From the NCBI RefSeq assembly GCF_015832195.1, contig NC_052018.1, forward strand, positions 61,131,666 to 61,195,665: 64,000 bases of DNA, given 5' to 3'. Both the position numbers and the translations under genes were made by a program. Shown in pieces: positions 27,101 through 41,300 of the stretch. Every line of letters begins with the position of its first letter. Position 1 is the stretch's first letter. Origin of the DNA: Motacilla alba alba (taxonomy: Eukaryota; Chordata; Aves; Passeriformes; Motacillidae). The notes under the pieces are model-generated. The model was not told the DNA's origin. It searched no databases and saw nothing but the letters and a program-made list of their open reading frames with translations.

Positions 27101-29412
27101 GCTTTATTGCAACAGCTCTGTTCTTGCCCATGTGTGGTGTGAAACCATTTGAATGTCATAGTTATTTATTTTAGATCATTTATTAAGTTTCCTATTGAGG
27201 CCTCTATGGCCTGAATTAAAACACTAAAAGGAAATCTCTACATAAAACTGCCAAATAAAACACATAGCCAGGCAAAATTAAAAAAAAACAACACCTAAAT
27301 AAAAATCAGGCAAGAGGTCTGTTGGGCTTGTCCTTGTGCAAGCCACCCACAAAGGGATTAGTTCCCAGTTACTGAAAGGAATGGAAAAAATATGAGTAGC
27401 AGATAAAAGAGCATAGGGAGGGGATGCAAAATAGACAAAAATAGCTCAGTTGAAATAAACAAGTCTTGCAGAAAAGGGCAAGAGAAGAAGTGCATGCTGA
27501 AACGTTAACACAAAAATGTGAGTTGTTATACAGGAGTGGAACTCCTGGTGCAGTGAGGTATCCTGGGCCTGGATCTGATCCAGAGCAGGCAGGCTGCCCT
27601 GCTGACATGCACACTGCAGGCTGCAGTTTGGTCTTGCCTGGCCCTTTCTACCTGCCTGTGGGTGACCAGCTGCAAGGAAGGAGATGGCAGTGCTGATACA
27701 AGTAAGAAAGCTGCTTTTGTGAAATGGGAGTTTGCTTGCTTTGCTTGGAATTGGTGTATTAGGACCCTTATCCACCCATTGCGCACAGAATACTCAATTC
27801 GCTCTTTTGTAGGATGAAGCCCAGAAGTGTAAAGATGCATCCTTTTGAGATTTTGGATGTTACTGGTTTGGGTGACATCTTCTTGCCGTCTTTCCCGAGG
27901 AAAGCATTTTGGAACCATCAGAATGCTATAGGCAAATGAAGATCAATGACCATGGCTTATGCAAATCATCCTGGTTTTTAAAGCTTTCTCCATAAGTAGA
28001 TTTTCCTTGTTATAAGATAATTTAAATGAAATCTGTGTTGCTGCCATGTTTTTTATCTGAACTGTAATCCTTTACCTGTGCCAAATTATTGTCTGCGGAC
28101 AGGTTAAATGATTGAGGGCAGAAGAAAAGTCTATACCATGACTTAGTACTTTGGAAGGGTCCACCCATGCTCTCAGCTCTAAATTTCTAAACAAACACAC
28201 CCTGAACATCATGCTGTGCTTTTATTATACCTTCTGGCAACCTGTGATTGGTATCCAAGGTTGTTATACACCTTTGGATACTGGTCATATGGCTGAAGGT
28301 TTATAAAGTTGGGAGACATTGCAGATTTTAGTTTCTCCTTACTAACGTGTATTTGGTGTTTGTAAGTTAAAAATAGAATGGCTGTTTTAATTTCAAACAT
28401 ACATGAATTGAAATAGCTAAAAAGCAGAGTAATGATTTGTGTTGCATCAAGCAGAGCTCTGATTCTGTTAAGGCTTTCTTGGACACTGCAGTTGTCTTTG
28501 TCAGTCCAAACTTGTCATACTGGTGCAAAGCATCCTCTTCATTGTAGCTTTAAATGGATCCACAGATGCATGCAGATATTCACAGATCCCAGATATTCAG
28601 GGGTGCAGGTAAAAGGAGTGTGATCAAAGAAGTCTGCTTTACACCCTTGTGTGTAATCTGCTGTTTAACACTTCTCAATTCATGGTCTTCACTTGCATAA
28701 TGTCAAACTTCTGACAGAAATCACTAATACCGATCTACTGTGGTACTGGTTTTATGGTTGTGGTAAAGCAGTCTTCTGAACTTTCTGAGAAGGTGCTGTT
28801 TGAAAAATGGAATAATTTTTTTACCCTTTTCTAAATCTGTCATTAACCACACTTTAATTTTGCTTTTCTGTTTTCCTAGTATTTTTCATTTTGAAATGAA
28901 ACTCTTCAGCTTTACCTCATTCTTAGTGCTGCTCTGTCTGGCTCATCTGACTCCTTGTCTTAATTACATCTGCTCCAAACCCCATCTGTATTTCTGGAAC
29001 GGCTCTGTCCTACTTTGTTGTGCCATTTAGGTGCCCTCTTCTTAATTGTTTGGACCAGAGGTTTCTGCCTGAACTTTATGGTGTTCAGACAACTTAAGGA
29101 GTTTCACATTGTGATTTGAGCATTTGGTCTGGTAAGGCTCTATGCTGACATGATACAGAAAAGGAAGTATGTTAAGCTGCCTGTGTATACTTGCTTGCTT
29201 ATAGATACACTGCTCAGTGTTCTTAAAATGTCCCTTGACAGAATTTAAACGTTATTATACAATTGAACTTCTGATGTGATGAGAAAATAAAAGATACTTA
29301 AAACTTCAAATATTGACCTTTTGAAAACAGGAGTGGAAAAGAAATACAGAGCAGATTTTGCCAGAGGCAGAGAGAGAAAGAAAAAGAAGTTAATGTTGGC
29401 TCTGGCAATTTT

Positions 29413-29459
29413 TAGAATTAACTTAGAATTAATCCTAAAATAGAATTAAATAGAATTAA
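29413..29459. repeat. Four copies of TAGAATTAA
   Basis: The 9-base word occurs at 29413, 29424, 29441 and 29451, separated by 2, 8 and 1 bases. It is an imperfect AT-rich tandem array. Confidence 0.85.
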
Positions 29460-30402
29460 TTGTCACTCGTTTGAGACAGGACAGGCTGAAGTTTTACATG
29501 TTAAGGGCTTTGTCCACAGTGATTAATAGCATCCATAGGGTATCAGATCAAACATCCAGATGGCACAGTGTCCTGTCTGTGGCAGTGACTGGTAGTCAAC
29601 ACACAGGAAAGAGTTTAAGCACCGGTTTGCTCATCATTATGCTTTTCTGGTACAGATCCAGGAGTCTGCAGCTCAGGAACTCTCTGGGCCAGGTATGCAG
29701 GTCTTGTTCTTATGACTTCTGTGAATTTGTGTCCTTATGACTTTCTCTTGTGAATTTGCCTTACTGCTATTTGCATCAAGTGTAAAATTTTGACCCATCC
29801 TGTATAATGAATTGTACAATTTACCTATGGGTTGTGTGGAAAAAGTATTTCCTTTGCTGTTTGAATATTCATACTTCAGATTTTGTTAAATGGTCTTTTT
29901 TTTTTTCTTCTGCGCTGGAAAAAGTTGCAACAGTTGTTAATTATTTATTCCATGCCACTCCAGTAATTTATTTTCCTGGTTTGAATCATGCTAGTCTGTT
30001 GCTCATACAGAATCTAATGTACCCCTACATCTGAATCATGTTTTTTTCCCCCGGTTCTGAGTGTTTTGAAGTTGATTTATGTGCATTTTGAGACTAGAGG
30101 AACAACTAGTACACGTAGCAGTAATGAAAACCCTGCAGTGGCGTAATGCTGGTCTCTGTTTTCCCTTTCTCCCCCACGTCCTTACTGTTGCTAATGAAGG
30201 CCAATATAATAATGACAGTTGCCACTTGTTGTAGTTAGGGCTGATGTGTTTCTTTGAAAGAAAGCCTAGTGGGGAACATTTTTACTGGTGACAGATAGAG
30301 GACCTGACATGGGCTCCCAGTACAATTCCTGCTTCTTTGTTCCATGTAATATTTGTCAAAACAGTGGTGATGAATGATGATGTGTATTTATTTTATTTTC
30401 AG

Positions 30403-30536
30403 CGTGAAGGATGGCTGCATTCAGCATGCACACAGGCACATAAAAGAAGTTAAACAGCTTCAAAAGCTGTGTCAGTCAGACTGTCAAAATCACATTGGCA
30501 GACCTGGAGTCCTGTATGTACAGATGGGACCTGAAA
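30403..30536 (+). other. Exon-like segment with good splice signals, unproven
   Basis: A pyrimidine-rich tract ending TTTTATTTTCAG (to 30402) precedes 134 bases that end GAAA and are followed by GTAAGA at 30537. One frame is open across the segment and would include residues such as KDGCIQHAHRHIKEVKQLQK. I do not recognise that protein, and it does not match the part of TULP4 that should follow residue 84. It could be an alternative or lncRNA exon, or a cryptic exon by chance. Confidence 0.2.
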
Positions 30537-32123
30537 GTAAGATCTCTTTGCTCATGGGGGTAAAGGGAGCTTGATTTGACGAGACTACTGCAGAGAACAG
30601 CTGGCTTGCTTGGCTGTGACTGTATTTTCACATGTCTCATAAGAGGCTTGCACTAAATACCTATTTTTTCCTTTCCTTTTATTTTTTTTTTCCTGCAAGC
30701 CACGTTTCTCTCTTGGAGATGTGCAGCATTTGTGCACCATGGTCTCTCTGGGGCACCAGCTGCCTTTGCTGCCCTGGCCCTGCCCCTGGGGTGCTCCTGA
30801 GCTGCTCACTGCGTGGGGCTTCACATGAGGGGTGAAGAGGCAGGAAAGCTGCTGTCTCAGTTTGCCTTTGCCAGTGCTCTGAAGAGCCTGCAGGGAAGCC
30901 AACAGAGGAACACAGGCCACTTTTCCATGTAGTGGAGTTATGGTAGGAGAGCACAATGCAAGCAGGTCACAGTCTGTGAGCCCTTGTTCCTGAGCCTTCC
31001 CAGGGACCTGAATTCTTACTGGGTTTTGTGTTGAGATGTGTGTCTGTGCTCAGGAAATCCATCCTTGGAGAAGTCTTACTAAGTGGCATCAAGCTAAAGC
31101 AAAGTCACTTACCTGTTGGCTAGAAGATCAGGGGTTTTTTGTTAAACAGTTGTCAATTCAGAGCAGCTCTTCACCTACCAAGTGAATGGAAATACATGTA
31201 TTTGAAATGTTGGGAGATTGTTCTTTCTGGCATCTGTAGCCTTCATGTATTTAATGTTGTCATATAATCAGTTATCTGTATCTTTTACTTTTGTTACAGG
31301 AAATGAGATCATCTTTATTTGTTTTAAAATGTGAGCTAAAATATTAGTGCATGTAGGCAGTATATTTGACTTCTCTCTCTTGACTGGATAATAGGTATGA
31401 ATTACTTTGCTGGGCTTGGTCCGTGGTAATACTGGTGTACTGAAGTATTTACACCAGATCTCTTTTCTGGTGACTGGTTTTTGTGATTATTGCGTTTCTC
31501 AGAGAGATTTCATGCGTTGAGGAAAAGACTTTTGGGTTTTACTAGAGGTGTCCACTTTCCTGGCTTTGATCATGCTGTGTGCAGTGCATACTCTTGATCT
31601 CAGTTACCAGATCAAATAATTCAGTAACATTTGTCATCCCAGAAAATGGTGAGCATTTTAAAAAGCTTTTTTTAAAGTTTTAGTGAGGAAGACATTAAAT
31701 GTCAAATACCTGTGTTGTTGAATGTAGTAAAGTAAATATATGGAAATTATGCAACTTAATGAGCATGTTTCTCTGAGAAGATATTAAAATGCAAAGAGTA
31801 GGTGAAGCACACAGGCACCTACAAACTATAGCAAGTGTACGAAGGAACAAAATTGCCGTAAGATAAAGATTTGGAAAGAACAGAAAAAACTAGGACACAA
31901 TAGTAGTTTAAAGGCTAAAGTCTATAAAGTCATTATATTGGGACATGGAAAAAGAGAAATGTTGCAAGGGAATGCAAACATTAACATAAATGAAGTTCTC
32001 ATAGCATAATCGCTACATAAAGTGTTCTTTAAAATGTTAGAGGCACTTATTTTTATTGTCCCTTAAGTCCTCGTAAATTCTGTTTTTTTCAATTTTTGGT
32101 TTTTGTCTGAGTAGAGAGTTGAG

Positions 32124-32388
32124 TTGTGCCCAGTGACAAGCCCAGAGGTGATGGGCACAAACTGAAAGACAGAAAGTTCCCTCTAAACATCAGGAAATGC
32201 TATTTTACTGGGAGGGTGACTGAGCTCTGGGACAAGTTGCCCAGAGAGGTTGTTAACTTGGAAATACTCAAAAGCCCCCTGGACATGGTCAGGGGCAGCC
32301 AAGTCTAGGTGTGACCCTTCTTGAGCTTGGGCTTGGGCCAGATGACTTCCAGAGGTCCCTTCCAGCCTCAGCTGTGCTGTGTTTCTGC
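32124..32388 (+). mobile_element. CR1 LINE, 3' end only, sense orientation
   Basis: Recognisable CR1 words in order: GTGCCCAGTGACAAGCCCAG, GATGGGCACAAACTGAAAGA, CCCTCTAAACATCAGGAAAT, GACAAGTTGCCCAGAGAGGT, GGGCCAGATGACTTCCAGAG and GTCCCTTCCAGCCTCA. The terminal TTCTGTGATT motif is degraded to a GTGCTGTGTTTCTG form. Confidence 0.94.
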
Positions 32389-35300
32389 AAAAATGTCCTT
32401 TAATTTTAAAAAGGAACATTTTATTGGTATTTGCATATAAAGTGCCCGGCCAACATAGTGGGTACTTGTAAAAAGATGCATTCACCTGTAGATACTAAAA
32501 TGAGCTTTCCAATCAAATAAATGTTTAAAGCTATTTATTTGGTTGATAAATTGGGGCAAAAGGGAAGCTTCAGACCAGTGTGAATTGGGGGTTTTATATT
32601 CTCTAGCTGCAGAATAGAGGTTTTGCATAGCACTGTTGATTAAACATCTTATTATGGAGGATAATATTCAGAAACAACCTTGCTGGGGCCTTGTTAACAG
32701 CACTGAGTATTCAGTGTTTGACTCACTGGGATGCTTAGTAATGTATTCCTGGGTGAGATCTAAAGCCTTTTGTCTGAGAAATTATTTTTTTTTAAAGTAG
32801 AAATGCAGAGTTAATGGAGAGATTAATTGCCAACGAAATCTGATTATTTGGCAGGGCTTCATGTGTAAATCCATTGGCATCAGTGCTTGGTCTAAAATTA
32901 TTATGACATTGACACTAAAATGTGAAGCACTGGCATTTTAAGATGACTCACTTCAGGAAGAAATTCTCTTTTAAAATCAATCCTTCTGTCTGAGCTGCGG
33001 ACTGGGACAGTGTTATTTGCTTTTGATAAGGGATATGGAAGATTTACTGAGGGACAGAAATGTTGCAGGCATCCCAAGTTAGACAAGGTAAAGGCCCCTG
33101 GAGGGGACTGTAGAGGAAAAAACTTTCTTTCAGAGGCACTATGTGTGATCCAAGACAGATACAAGCTAATTGGCTGACCTTACTGCGTTTGTTAGGAGGT
33201 TTGGCTTGAAAAGCACAGAAGGAGCTTCCAGTCGAAGGAAATTTTGTGTCAGCTTCTCCTAACTTCATTCTATGACTTGCATTAGTAATTATCAATGTAG
33301 CTTGAGCTGAATTGCAACTTTTTAAAGTGCTACAGTATTCTTTTATTCTAGTTAGTTCACGTTTTCATTGCTTTGAATGTGAAAGAAGCTGTGGAAGTGT
33401 GAAGTTGTGTTGTATCTTTGGACCACTAGGCCTAATTTATTTACTTGCATTAATTTGTGCTCCACTTCCACTCTCCCTGTGATTTCCCTTTATCTTCGTA
33501 TTTACATCTTATGTTGCTTGGAATAGGCTTAGCTGGGAATAAAGCTGAATATTTCATAATTTTTCTCAGAATCACTTGATGACTATTTGTGATGCTTGTT
33601 TCCATAAGGAATGCATTGATATTTTAGTTTTTTCTTTCTTTTGAGATTATTCAAAACTTTACATTGTTTTGCTATGTCTAAATCTAAATGTTAGTATTTG
33701 TTTACATTTTTTTTTCTGAATGGCAAAAGTATCTTTTTATTACTTAAAAAAAACCCCATACCTAATATGAAATGCTGTCTTAGTTCCCTGATATGTGACA
33801 CAGCAGTAATCCAATATATTGTGTTTCATTCTCCATATCAGAGATTTACATAACACTTGAGTCTTCTGTGACTGTGGAGTTTAATAAAATTTAAATTGCA
33901 TCTTTGCTTTGATATAGAAGTTATTGTTTTTCAAGATACTGGATTTTGCTTCTTATATTTCCTCTCCACATAACTGTAACTGATAGATGCAAATCCATCT
34001 GCAGTTCAGCTCACTCTCTTGCTGCCTGCTACGAGATAAATTTGATTTTTATGGAGCAACTTGAAATCATACTTTAATAAGAAAGAATGGTTAAGTTTAT
34101 GAAAAGAATATTGCTTTTTGCTGTCTGAGAAACCAGACTTTGCCTTTGTAGATGTTTTTGGAAAAAAAGAAAATGCCATGGAAACAGAAGGTTGTCTTAA
34201 TATTGGGGGGAAAAAAAAGGAAAATTGGGGTAAGCAACATCTTGGTTCCTATTTATTTGGCCTATTTCGATTTCAACATTTATGGGAAAAGGTGTTGTAT
34301 GCAGTTTTTAAAAGTTAAACCATCCAATTATAGATTCTGTGCTGGTTCATAAATGGAAAATATTCAAAAAGTTAATTGCAAGTAAAACTAGTCAGTTGGG
34401 ATTGAATTGCTTCAGTCAGTAGGAAAACAGAAATGTTTCTGGGGAGTCTGACATATGTTTGCTTGGAAAAAAAAATTGTGATAATAATAATGTCCATTTA
34501 GCAGAAGCTATTCACAGCAGGAACTTCACTTTAGAAGTCTGGTAGCAAGCACCATGTAGTTAAATGGTTTAGCTTGCTGGGGGGGCATGTAGGATGCTCT
34601 CTCTGGCTGCTGTGCAATGGCAGCAGTGTTTGAGTGTGGTGAAAGAAATGAGGTGGGAGAACACAGCAGAGGAAGAAAGGAGATTAAAGCAGAAGCTCAC
34701 TCCAATAATAATGAAAAGGAAAATATCCTGCAAGACCCCTGTTCTTTTTGTCCTTTTTCCTTTTTGATGGTACTGAGTAGTGTTTGAACCAGAACAGGAA
34801 ACAGCCTTTCTTTTCAGCAGATGTCTTCCAGGAATTTCCAGTAGTGAGTAAATAGATGTGTTCAACACTGGGGCTGCATGTTTCTTTTTATAGGCAGATA
34901 CTATTTTTGTTATGATCTATTTATAATGCTTTGCTTTTTTAGTTCACTGGAGAAAAGCTTGTTTTTCATATGAGCATCTTTTGGTCTTCACATTTTCCAT
35001 GCCTTAGGAAGCTTCTGCTGAGTTGTTTCAAAAGTTAGGGGTTTTGTTAAATAATTTTTTAAATGTGGCTGGTGACTTGAAATTGCAGTGACTTCTAGAT
35101 AGGTGATCAAGCTGTTGGGTTGTTGATAGGCTTAATTTTAGATGATCTTGAAAGATCTGTGATGGCCAGCACTGTTCGATTATCTCATTATTTGTAGAAC
35201 TCTGCTTTTGAATGTTCTTTTCTAGGACTCCAGCAGGACAAAAACCTATAAGCAACTCTGATTTTTTTGTAAACATTAGAGAAATTGTTGAAAAAAAGAA

Positions 35301-38300
35301 AACAGATTGAAGGCTGCAAAAGTCAAAAAGCTTATGTGATCTCCTGGAAGAAAGAATGTAGATGTACTCTGCAGGTTGTCATTTACATACAAAAAAAAAA
35401 TAATTTGGTACTAGTACTATTAGTATGTCAGTGCAAGCTATGATGATGAGTTCTTTTAATCATTGTGTCAGTATTTACATCATGAGTTGAAGGAATTAAA
35501 CTCTTCCAAGAGGTAGGAATCCATAGAAACAGGACAGTGCATCATCAAATTTGGCCACCAGGAGGTCACAAAGTAATACCAAGTTCACTGCAGAATTCAG
35601 TAACTTGGAAATTGATCACACAAGTTGTGTCAGATAAAAATTCTCTCTTGCAGTTTAAAAACATCCGCTCCTTTTATCTCAGATACTGCAAGTTTCTATT
35701 TCATTGAGGGAATGAAAATTGTAAGTCCTTGCGATTTTTTTTTCTTACCTCTAAGTAAATATCTAGTGGCAACATCATTGATAATCTGTAATTGCTTTAA
35801 AGAACTGCTGAAATACTAACCCTCTCCCATGTAGCTGTCAAGAGAAGTGCAGGGGGCTACTTGGTACAGATTAATTGGTGGGAGTTAATGGGACCCTAGG
35901 GCGGTCTGCTTGTAACTGTGTGCAGAGATAACCAGATGCTCCACTGCCAGCATTGTCTTCCTCACAGTGTCAGAAGGCTTTTTAAGTGTCTTGTTATTGT
36001 TCTAACGAAGGACTACAGATATTTTACAAAATCAATTATTTCAGTCTTTTCCTCTGGGCAAAGGGAAATTGAAGTAGTGTTTCATGTGATTGCTGAATTG
36101 CTACCAAAAGTGCCCCAAAATCAATCCTTTGTGTGAGATGTCTCAACACATGCTGCCTTTTTTCCGCTTGTATATGGACTGTGGAGAGATCAAAATACAA
36201 GTGCAATGCAGCTGAGTTACACCTTTTAAAGTGGGAAAATCACTTAAATTATCTGAAGTTGGTAGAAAATTAATGCATTCAGGTTGGGTTATGAAAAAGA
36301 AAAAACTTGTCTGCATAATAGCTGTTCTTGGAAATACATGAATGAATTTACATGAATCTGTTGGTTTGTTTTGTATGTTGCCTATTTTTTTAGCTTAAAA
36401 CAGGGACAGAGATTATCACCCACAATATTTTTAGGCTTTAGGGCAGTTTCTGAAGCAGGAAAGTAAATTATTAAATCTAAACATGGAACTCTTTTGTGAG
36501 GAGCTTGGTGCAAATCTATTTCATTTTGGTCATCCTCCTTAAACTTGATTTCTATTCTGCCTTTACGGGAACAGTACTACCATGCATTTTAGTAGTGTAA
36601 AGTAAGTTATTAATTTTGGAGTCTTGAATAGTTGATAGTATTTCTATCAATAAATACTTGGTACTATTTCTATACATTTCTATTGCTACCTCTTATGGAT
36701 TGGTTGTGGCTCTTTTTTCTTTCTCAGCCTAGCAATAGGCTGGGGATTACTTCAGAGCCTGTCACCACTGGTTCATATTCAAGCAGAAGAATGACAGCCA
36801 AGCTGAATGCTGGCCTGAGAGTGCAGCTCTGTAGCAGTTCCAGTGCCTGCAGTCCTGGGCAGGCAGACTGGGAAAAAGAGCCAAATTTTCCTCTCAGAAG
36901 AACTGCAGCCACATCAGTGAAGCCACTTGGATTGAAGGCTGCTTAATAGTTCTGTAGATCAGGTTAACTATCCATGCTTCCTTTTGGGCTGTGCTAAACT
37001 GGCTACTTCTGCACAGTCTGTACAGTGACAGTTGCCATGGATAAAAGAATTACATTTTTTTTTCTACTTTTCTTGACATACAGTGCCCAAGCAAGGCACA
37101 AAAACTGGCTTCAGAGCCACAGGAAGTATGTCAGCCCTCCAGATGCTCAATGAAAACAATTAAAATTCTCTTCTGATCACAGTAGAATCAGTCATGGTTT
37201 TAGCTTCACAGTGAATAATGTATTTGTGAAAGGATGTTTAGCCTTAAAAATTATTACGTGTAATAATTATTGTATATTAGGATTTTTCTTCAGGAGGATG
37301 AGCTAGTAATAAAAGAATCATTGCTATATTTTTATGTAATGTTTTATTGCTTACAGCATATTAATGACAGATGGCAGTTGTCACTAATTATATTACAACA
37401 GAGGAAGCAGTCTAGAATGAGCTTCTTTTTTTTTGTCTCTTGGTTATCTTTTATTCTGAGAGGAAAGTCCAATCCCCAAATGGTTTGGTGTATTGGAATT
37501 GAAAGCATCTGTGCTGGTAAGCCGCCTTCTTACTCATTAAATGCTTTCATTTTACCTAAAGTAGGATTATACTAGGCTGTTGCTTGGCGTGTTGCACCTG
37601 TTCTAGTGTTGAAATGAGTGGGTACAATATATTTTTGAAAGTGTGAAAGAGCATTATGGCAGATGAAACACCGAGTGCCCAAATGTCACAAAATTCCTGA
37701 ATTAAATTTGTCTGTGACACAAGCTTCTACCTTATGCACAGGCTTCATGAACAAGTCTTTAACTACACGACCACATAGTGGGGTTTCCTCTCTTTGCTAC
37801 AGCAGAATATTTAGCCTGCTTGCATTTACTGTGGAAGCCTCCAAAACTAGCTTGGCATCATCACTTGTTATAATGGTGCTCAAGAGTAAAAAGACTTCCA
37901 AAAGCCTATGGAGGAGAAGTAGCAACCTGTGATAAATGTTTGTCACTGCCAGTTGTCTGAGATAGTACAGGATGCCTGGGAAATGGTTTAAAAATTAGTG
38001 TTTAAATCCCTGACGAGCATGCAGTAAGAGGTTTGTTAACAGGGTTTAAAGGTTAGGAGAGTTGTAGCACATAGCCACAGAAATTTATGTCAGGAGTTTT
38101 GCAGCTGTGAAGAACAATGCCCATTTCACATATCAAAATGAAAGGTGCTAAAAATACAAAATCAATTGTGTTTCTACTTTGTATTATACTTAAAGTAGCA
38201 CAAATTTAAAAAGTGTAAGGTCAGGCTAGTCATGAAAAATCAACCTGAGTAGGTGTTGAAGGATTAGAATTGCATTGTTAGTAATAGACTATAATAATAA

Positions 38301-41300
38301 TTTCATAATGATAATAAAAGTATGAAACTATACAGTAAAATATTGTAAGATATTACATATACATACTATATAAGAATGGAAAGTTTACTATATGCCCTGT
38401 AGAATATATATTACCTTATGTAATTGTAGTATCATAATGATTGTAATAATAGTATAGGACAAGAATAGGCTTTGATCTCATAGTTGACCTTGCTTTGAAG
38501 ATGCTTGCAGTGATCTCTTGTGGAGTCAGTTCCTGGGCTGAGGCTGCATTCCCCAAATGCTGCAGTGGAGTGAATGTTTGTACAGGCTTCGACACAAGAG
38601 CAGAGATGATCTTAAGGGACAAGAAGATAACTGTGCTCACCAGTTTTTCTGCACCAGACCTAGTGCTTGTTAGCTCTGGGGTGGGTCAGATGTGGTGCCT
38701 GAGCCCTTATGAAATTAATTTTGTAGAGGAATTAGTGCCATTTTTTTCTCATTTGGAGGTTCCTGTCATTTTGCTTATTCAGATTTTTGTGCGTATGAGC
38801 TGTTCACTGATCCTCTCCTTGGGTTGTGCTTAGCAGTTTGTGGGCTCTTCAGTCTTGTACACTGCAAAGATTAACCTGTAAAGCTCATCATGTGCATTTT
38901 ATGTGGCAGTGATTGGGTTTTAGCGGGGCCTTGTGTTTAGTTCTGAATGCCATTTGAGGAGAAAAGAGAAACACAAAGCCATCATGTATTTTAGAGGGCA
39001 GTAGGAAAGGAACTGAAGGAAGGCTGTGTGTGGAAAGCAGTTTTATAGGAGTTGGGATCTTGGTTGCTCTGGCTGTTCAGGGTAAAAGAAATAATGAACC
39101 TGTGCTGCTCCAGCCTAGAAAATTAAGGGTGCATGTATTGAAAATGCAAGAGCAGTTATCCAGTAAACTAAATTGCCAAGGGAGATAGTAGAGTGGTTCA
39201 TTTAAGCCCATATAATCATAGGACAGATGAGTCTCCTGTCCATTAGAGTTGTCTTAGGACCAGTGGCATTGTTTCTGAGATGTGGCAGCAAAACAACTGG
39301 CTGAGGAAGTCTCCTAAAATTAAAATAAGAAACACATTAGGTATCAGTTATTTGATGGCTGTGGTAAGCATAAGCTTTGGAATAAACTTCTCTTGATTTA
39401 GGTGCTCTCATGTGAGCTGCATCTTTAGTGTCAGCTCAGCCAAGCAGATCTGGCTTATAGAGGGAATGGAAAGGCTTTGCTTTTTCCAGTTTCAATCTTA
39501 ATGTTTTGGGGGTTAGAGGAGACATTTTCTGAGTCATTTCCTTGAAGTGAATTGTTTCTGCTCTTTTAATTCACTGCTGGGTTTATATGTAGATAAAAGG
39601 TTTGGGTTCATTTAGGCACCTTGAAAGGTTGCTCCTTTATGGCCAAGAAAGCTGCTCCCTGTGTAGCGAGTGACCATGAGTTCTCAGCATTATCTAGAAA
39701 ACCTTGCCAAGGAAGATGAGAGTCTCTCAGTAAGCAATAGCTGATGATTTGGTACCAACTCCAGCTGCACAATGTTTAGTCAGTGACTGTTTTGGTCAGT
39801 CACTTAATCTTTTTCTGGTTTGATTTTCCCTTTATAAAGCATGAGTATTATTAATTCCCTCATAGCACCCTTTTGTTCATATATAGATTTTAAATTTTGG
39901 GATGCTTTATTGTAAAGTATTTGCACAAAAACTAGCACTGTGGGATCCTTGTCTTAGTTGAAGCCTTAGAGCATTATCATAAGTAGTGGCAGAAATAATA
40001 AGCTCCATTCCCTATTTATAAACTTCCCAATAAGTAAGAGAGCTCTTTAGGTTGGTACTTAGTGTAAGTCCCCAGAGACTGCTGAAGGCTTTAATCAGGA
40101 AATTGTTATCATATGAACTCAACAGAACAAAAGTTGAATTTATTAGAGAGTTAATTTTTCAACCATATATTCCCAGTGCAAGCCCTCATTAAGATGAAAG
40201 TCGTGTTTGGAATGTGCACAATTAATTCAGGAGAATCTACAAAAATGTTTTAAATACTGGGAGCTGTACAGCCTGACGTTAAGGAGAGAGTCCAAACATG
40301 AAAAGTCCTGGAGTTATTGTTACATTTCACGTATTTGGCTTTCTTCTAAGCTCAGAAATTTAAAATGTATGACCTACTGGTCCTCCGTGATGTGCTGTAG
40401 TGGTCAGAAGGTTGTGTTGTATTCTAGTTCAGATCAGGCTGACTAATTAAAACATGTAGAAATCTGTATTTTCTGTCTTTTTTTCTCCATGTTTATAGCC
40501 AGAGAGCAAAAAGAAAGCCTTGCATGTTGATTAGCAAAGCCTTTCCATGTGGCATTTTTCTTTCCCTACGGAGGGTGGTGATTGTATTGAAAGGAAGGGA
40601 CTGTCATCTTTCCTAAAGCTGATTGCATCACTCTTCCTTCAGGTGCACTGGGATGTGGCCATCCCTCTGCATTGGGGTTCTTAATGGAATTTTCTGCTAC
40701 AGAGCAAAAGTCATCAGTCCCTGTTAATTTAGAAAGAGTGGGGGAAGATGACATAGCCATTAATCCTTAAACAGATAAATAGGCAGAATTTTTGAATGAT
40801 GCATGAGATTTCAGGAAGCTTTTAGTATATGTGAGAGAGTCTTACAGTGAGATCTCTTGGGACACAGGGATGATTTAAAGCAAGACTTCCAGCATTTTAG
40901 TAACCTGTTCTTAATGTGATTTATATCTAGGCCTACCTCCGAGTTCTGCATTTTGTGCAAGTGTTGCACTTGCAGATGTTGCTGTATATGGCATTATTCA
41001 TATGTAACTGTGATTGGATTTTTGGTTTACTTGGAAAGCCTTACAATGTATAAAAATGGTATTTGGTATTTCTGTAGTATCAGAAAGATCAAAACTAGAA
41101 ATCTGGGTTTTTTTAAGATAGATATAAATGCTCTCTCCCTCCCCAACTGTGTTTTTATAGACAAATATTGAAATTTTATTTTTAGTGCCTGCTGAAACAA
41201 AACATGTTAATAAATATTTAATTTTCTAATTATTAGCCCATTTTAAAATCTCAGTTCATAAATATGCAGTTCAGATTTTGTCTCGCTTCATTACTAGCCT

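Larger units (their letters stand above)
21179..32123. other. TULP4 intron; no gene or recent transposon recognised
   Basis: About 11 kb without a recognisable CR1 or LTR. It includes short tandem repeats at 24129-24150 (11-mer, two copies) and 29413-29459, a T run near 24281, and one exon-like segment at 30403-30536. Open frames such as the one at 26206-26586 (126 codons) have no recognisable domain. Confidence 0.55.

Noticed and set aside
36725..36742. Perfect 7-bp inverted repeat CAGCCTA / TAGGCTG with a 4-base loop
   Set aside because: Hairpins of this size are expected by chance in 64 kb, and there is no terminator or RNA-gene context.
39020..39260. Possible old CR1 fragment (AATTGCCAAGGGAGATAGTA and similar words)
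   Set aside because: Only scattered short matches by eye; not enough ordered words to call it.
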